From: Pseudomonadota bacterium
GTDB taxonomy: Bacteria > Pseudomonadota > Alphaproteobacteria > Rhizobiales > Hyphomicrobiaceae
Assembly (NCBI GenBank): GCA_023428365.1
Contig: JAEYYQ010000063.1
Coordinates: 1-8,065, forward strand
Reading direction: 5' to 3'
DNA length: 8,065 bases
The notes under the pieces are model-generated. The model saw nothing but the letters and a program-made list of their open reading frames with translations. It ran no database searches and had not been told where the DNA came from. This document shows, piece by piece, positions 6,100 to 8,065 of the stretch (its first letter is position 1; every line of letters begins with the position of its first letter). The position numbers and the translations under genes were made by a program.

Positions 6100-7677
6100 T
6101 TACTCCGCGGCTTGAGGCATGCGGGAGGAGCGACGGAAATCGTCAGGAAAATGCTTGATCGCGCTCATGACAGGATATGGGGTGAACCCACCCAAAGCGC
6201 AAAGCGAGCCGAACTTCATCGTGTTGCAGAGGTCGGTAACGAGCGCGAGATTGGTCTCGGGGCTGCCCCCGGCCATGATCTTTTCGATCGTCTCGGCGCC
6301 GCGCGTCGAACCGATCCGACACGGCGTGCACTTGCCACAGCTTTCGATGGCGCAGAACTCGAATGCAAATTGCGCCTGCCGTGCCATGTCTGCCGTGTCG
6401 TCGAACACCACCACACCACCGTGACCGATGAGGCCGTCGCGGGCGGCAAACGCTTCATAATCGAACGGCGCATCGAACATGGCGCGCGGGAAATAGGCAC
6501 CCAGCGGCCCACCGACCTGAACGGCCTTCACCGGGCGACCGCTTGCCGTGCCGCCGCCAACCTCGTCCACCAGTTCGCCAAGTGTGACGCCGAAGGCCGT
6601 TTCATACAGCCCGCCGTACCGGATGTTGCCCGCGAGCTGGATCGGCATCGTTCCGCGTGAACGGCCCATGCCGTAGTCGGCATAGGTCTTAGCGCCTGCT
6701 GATAGAACGTAGGGCACCGTCGTCAGCGTCAGTACGTTGTTGATCACCGTCGGCCGCGCGAACAAGCCCTTGTGCGCGGGCAGCGGTGGCTTCGCGCGCA
6801 CGAGACCGCGACGACCTTCGAGGCTTTCCAGCAGCGCGGTTTCCTCGCCGCAAACATAGGCGCCAGCACCTGTACGCACTTCCAGGTCGAACGTCTTGCC
6901 GCTGTCAGCAACGTTCGCGCCCAGCAGCCGCGCCTTGCGGGCGATGGCAATCGCGGTCTTCATCGCCGCGATGGCGTGTGGATATTCGGAGCGGACGTAG
7001 ATGTATCCCATGGTCGCGCCAACCGCGAGACCGGCAATCGTCATGCCTTCGATCAGCAGGAAGGGATCGCCCTCCATGATCATACGGTCGGCGAACGTCC
7101 CGCTGTCGCCTTCGTCGGCATTGCAAACGATGTACTTCTGATCCGCTGTGGTATCGTGAACCGTCTTCCATTTGATGCCAGTTGGGAAACCCGCGCCGCC
7201 CCGCCCGCGCAATCCGGATTTCGTGACCTCGTCGACAATGCCCAGCGGTGACAGGGAAAGAGCACGTTCCAGGCCCTTATATCCGCCATGTGCGCGATAA
7301 TCGTCGAGCGACAGCGGATCGATCAGACCGCAGCGCGAGAACATCAGCCGCGTCTGCCGCGCCAGGAAATTGATCTTCTCAACGACTCCGACCGATTTCG
7401 GATGCGCGAGGATGGTTTGCAGGTCGCCGCTGATCAATGCTGCGGTCAGCCCGGCATTCAGATCCGAGATATCCAACGGGCCAAGCCCATAACGGCGCGT
7501 GCCATCAACCTCGATTTCGACCAGCGGCTCGAGCCACATCATGCCGCGAGAACCGGTGCGCACGATATCGACCGGCCGCCCCGCAGCCATGGCCGCACGG
7601 GCCAGTGTCGCAGCGATATCATCGGCCCCTACCGCGATCGCCGCGGCGTCCTTGGGAATGTAAAGCCGGATGGTCAT
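6100..7677 (-). CDS. fdsB: NAD-dependent formate dehydrogenase, beta (flavin/NAD) subunit FdsB
   Basis: 525 residues. It is the NuoF-like diaphorase subunit that passes electrons from FdsA through FMN to NAD+. The start is ATG 7677, which overlaps the fdsG stop as ATGA; the frame stays open further upstream to about 7905 but that part lies inside fdsG. Residues 1 to about 110 contain no Cys and are not part of the NuoF core; this fits the degenerate, cluster-free thioredoxin-like domain I recall from FdsB/HoxF proteins (inference). The core shows the FMN/NADH glycine-rich GLRGRGGAGFPTGIKW at 155-170, NADEGDSGTFADR at 186-198, GAGAYVCGEETAL at 270-282 and RPTVINNVLTL at 308-318. The C-terminal [4Fe-4S] cluster has Cys447, 450 and 453 in SCGKCTPCRIG and Cys493 in SLCALGG. 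It ends in TAA TAA, a tandem stop, directly before AAA and the fdsA ATG. Confidence 0.97.
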   Translation of the reverse strand: MTIRLYIPKDAAAIAVGADDIAATLARAAMAAGRPVDIVRTGSRGMMWLEPLVEIEVDGTRRYGLGPLDISDLNAGLTAALISGDLQTILAHPKSVGVVEKINFLARQTRLMFSRCGLIDPLSLDDYRAHGGYKGLERALSLSPLGIVDEVTKSGLRGRGGAGFPTGIKWKTVHDTTADQKYIVCNADEGDSGTFADRMIMEGDPFLLIEGMTIAGLAVGATMGYIYVRSEYPHAIAAMKTAIAIARKARLLGANVADSGKTFDLEVRTGAGAYVCGEETALLESLEGRRGLVRAKPPLPAHKGLFARPTVINNVLTLTTVPYVLSAGAKTYADYGMGRSRGTMPIQLAGNIRYGGLYETAFGVTLGELVDEVGGGTASGRPVKAVQVGGPLGAYFPRAMFDAPFDYEAFAARDGLIGHGGVVVFDDTADMARQAQFAFEFCAIESCGKCTPCRIGSTRGAETIEKIMAGGSPETNLALVTDLCNTMKFGSLCALGGFTPYPVMSAIKHFPDDFRRSSRMPQAAE

Positions 7678-8065
7678 GCCCCGGCCTCCTTCAACATGGC
7701 GTCGAGCTTGGATGCCGTAACGCGCCCGACAATACGCCCATCGATCATTGCCGACGGCGCCGTTGCGCATAGCCCCAAACAGTATACCGGTTCGAACGTC
7801 ACCCGACCATCGGCGCTGGTGTTTCCGCATGCAATGCCGAGGCGGCCTTCGACGTGCGCGCAAAGCGCATCCGAACCCATCGACTGGCATGCCTCGGCCC
7901 GGCACAGCTTCAGCACGTGACGCCCGGCGGGTTCACGCCGGAAGTCGTGATAGAACGTCACCACTCCGTGCACTTCGGCACGTGAGAGATTGAGCGCCTC
8001 GGCAAGGGCCGGGACAACGTCCTCTGGCACACATCCAAGATCTTCTTGCAGCTGATGAAGTATCT
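7674..8065 (-). CDS. fdsG: NAD-dependent formate dehydrogenase, gamma subunit FdsG (5' end outside the window)
   Basis: The C-terminal 129 codons are present and the gene runs off the right edge. The frame is open from 8063 with residues ILHQLQEDLG before the GTG at 8030. That stretch matches the usual NuoE/FdsG helix ahead of VPEDVVPALAEALNLSRAEVHGVVTFYHDF, so the GTG is not the real start. FdsG is a NuoE-like thioredoxin-fold protein with one [2Fe-2S] cluster that pairs with FdsB in the diaphorase part of the enzyme. The four cluster ligands are visible as C-x4-C in LCRAEACQS and C-x3-C in YCLGLCA. A usual length of about 150-170 residues suggests that roughly 20-40 residues are missing. 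It is the first gene of the operon in known fds clusters; a promoter and often a LysR-type regulator gene would lie just to the right. Its stop overlaps the fdsB start by four bases (ATGA). Confidence 0.95.
   Translation of the reverse strand, partial: ILHQLQEDLGCVPEDVVPALAEALNLSRAEVHGVVTFYHDFRREPAGRHVLKLCRAEACQSMGSDALCAHVEGRLGIACGNTSADGRVTFEPVYCLGLCATAPSAMIDGRIVGRVTASKLDAMLKEAGA

Noticed and set aside
5650..6660. 336-codon open frame on the plus strand across the fdsB-fdsA junction
   Set aside because: It is antisense to two certain genes and spans their boundary; the composition is Arg/His-rich and no domain is seen.
7678..7905. N-terminal extension of fdsB by 76 codons
   Set aside because: The frame is open, but this part lies inside fdsG in another frame, and the residues look like an out-of-frame shadow. 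ATG 7677 with the ATGA overlap begins a normal FdsB N-terminus.

Overview
The window is typical chromosomal DNA of a GC-rich alphaproteobacterium, most likely of the Hyphomicrobiales (Rhizobiales) type. That placement rests on two points: the gene order of the formate dehydrogenase operon, and a beta-barrel-like protein resembling the BcsS family, which I recall mainly from that order. No mobile element, tRNA, rRNA or CRISPR array is visible.

Right three quarters (8065 down to 2129, minus strand): an almost complete operon for the soluble, molybdenum-containing, NAD-dependent formate dehydrogenase, in the order fdsG (5' end beyond the window), fdsB, fdsA, fdhD/fdsC, fdsD. The genes are packed with overlaps or gaps of a few bases. 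FdsA oxidises formate to CO2 at a bis-MGD molybdenum centre and carries a chain of iron-sulfur clusters. FdsB holds FMN and the NAD site plus one [4Fe-4S] cluster. FdsG carries one [2Fe-2S] cluster. FdhD/FdsC delivers the sulfurated molybdenum cofactor, and FdsD is a small subunit needed for assembly. All cluster ligands and the active-site Cys, His and Arg that I could check are present, so the enzyme should be functional. It would supply NADH from formate, for example at the end of C1 (methanol, methylamine or formate) oxidation. A short hairpin with a T tract follows fdsD. The operon promoter lies outside the window.

Middle (1838-2128): a non-coding gap of about 290 bases holding the fdsD terminator, a 39-base imperfect palindrome, and a short direct repeat next to the start of the following gene.

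Left (1-1837): a minus-strand gene for an exported, cysteine-free, probably beta-barrel protein like BcsS (953-1837) converges on a plus-strand pair. The pair encodes an exported protein with a glyoxalase/VOC-type domain (51-638) and an unrecognised 63-residue protein (677-868). A strong GC-rich hairpin with T-rich flanks on both sides (898-927) lies between the convergent genes and probably terminates both.

I found no convincing previously undescribed system. The items most worth a second look are the exported VOC protein with its paired terminal cysteines, its small partner, and the palindrome upstream of the BcsS-like gene.
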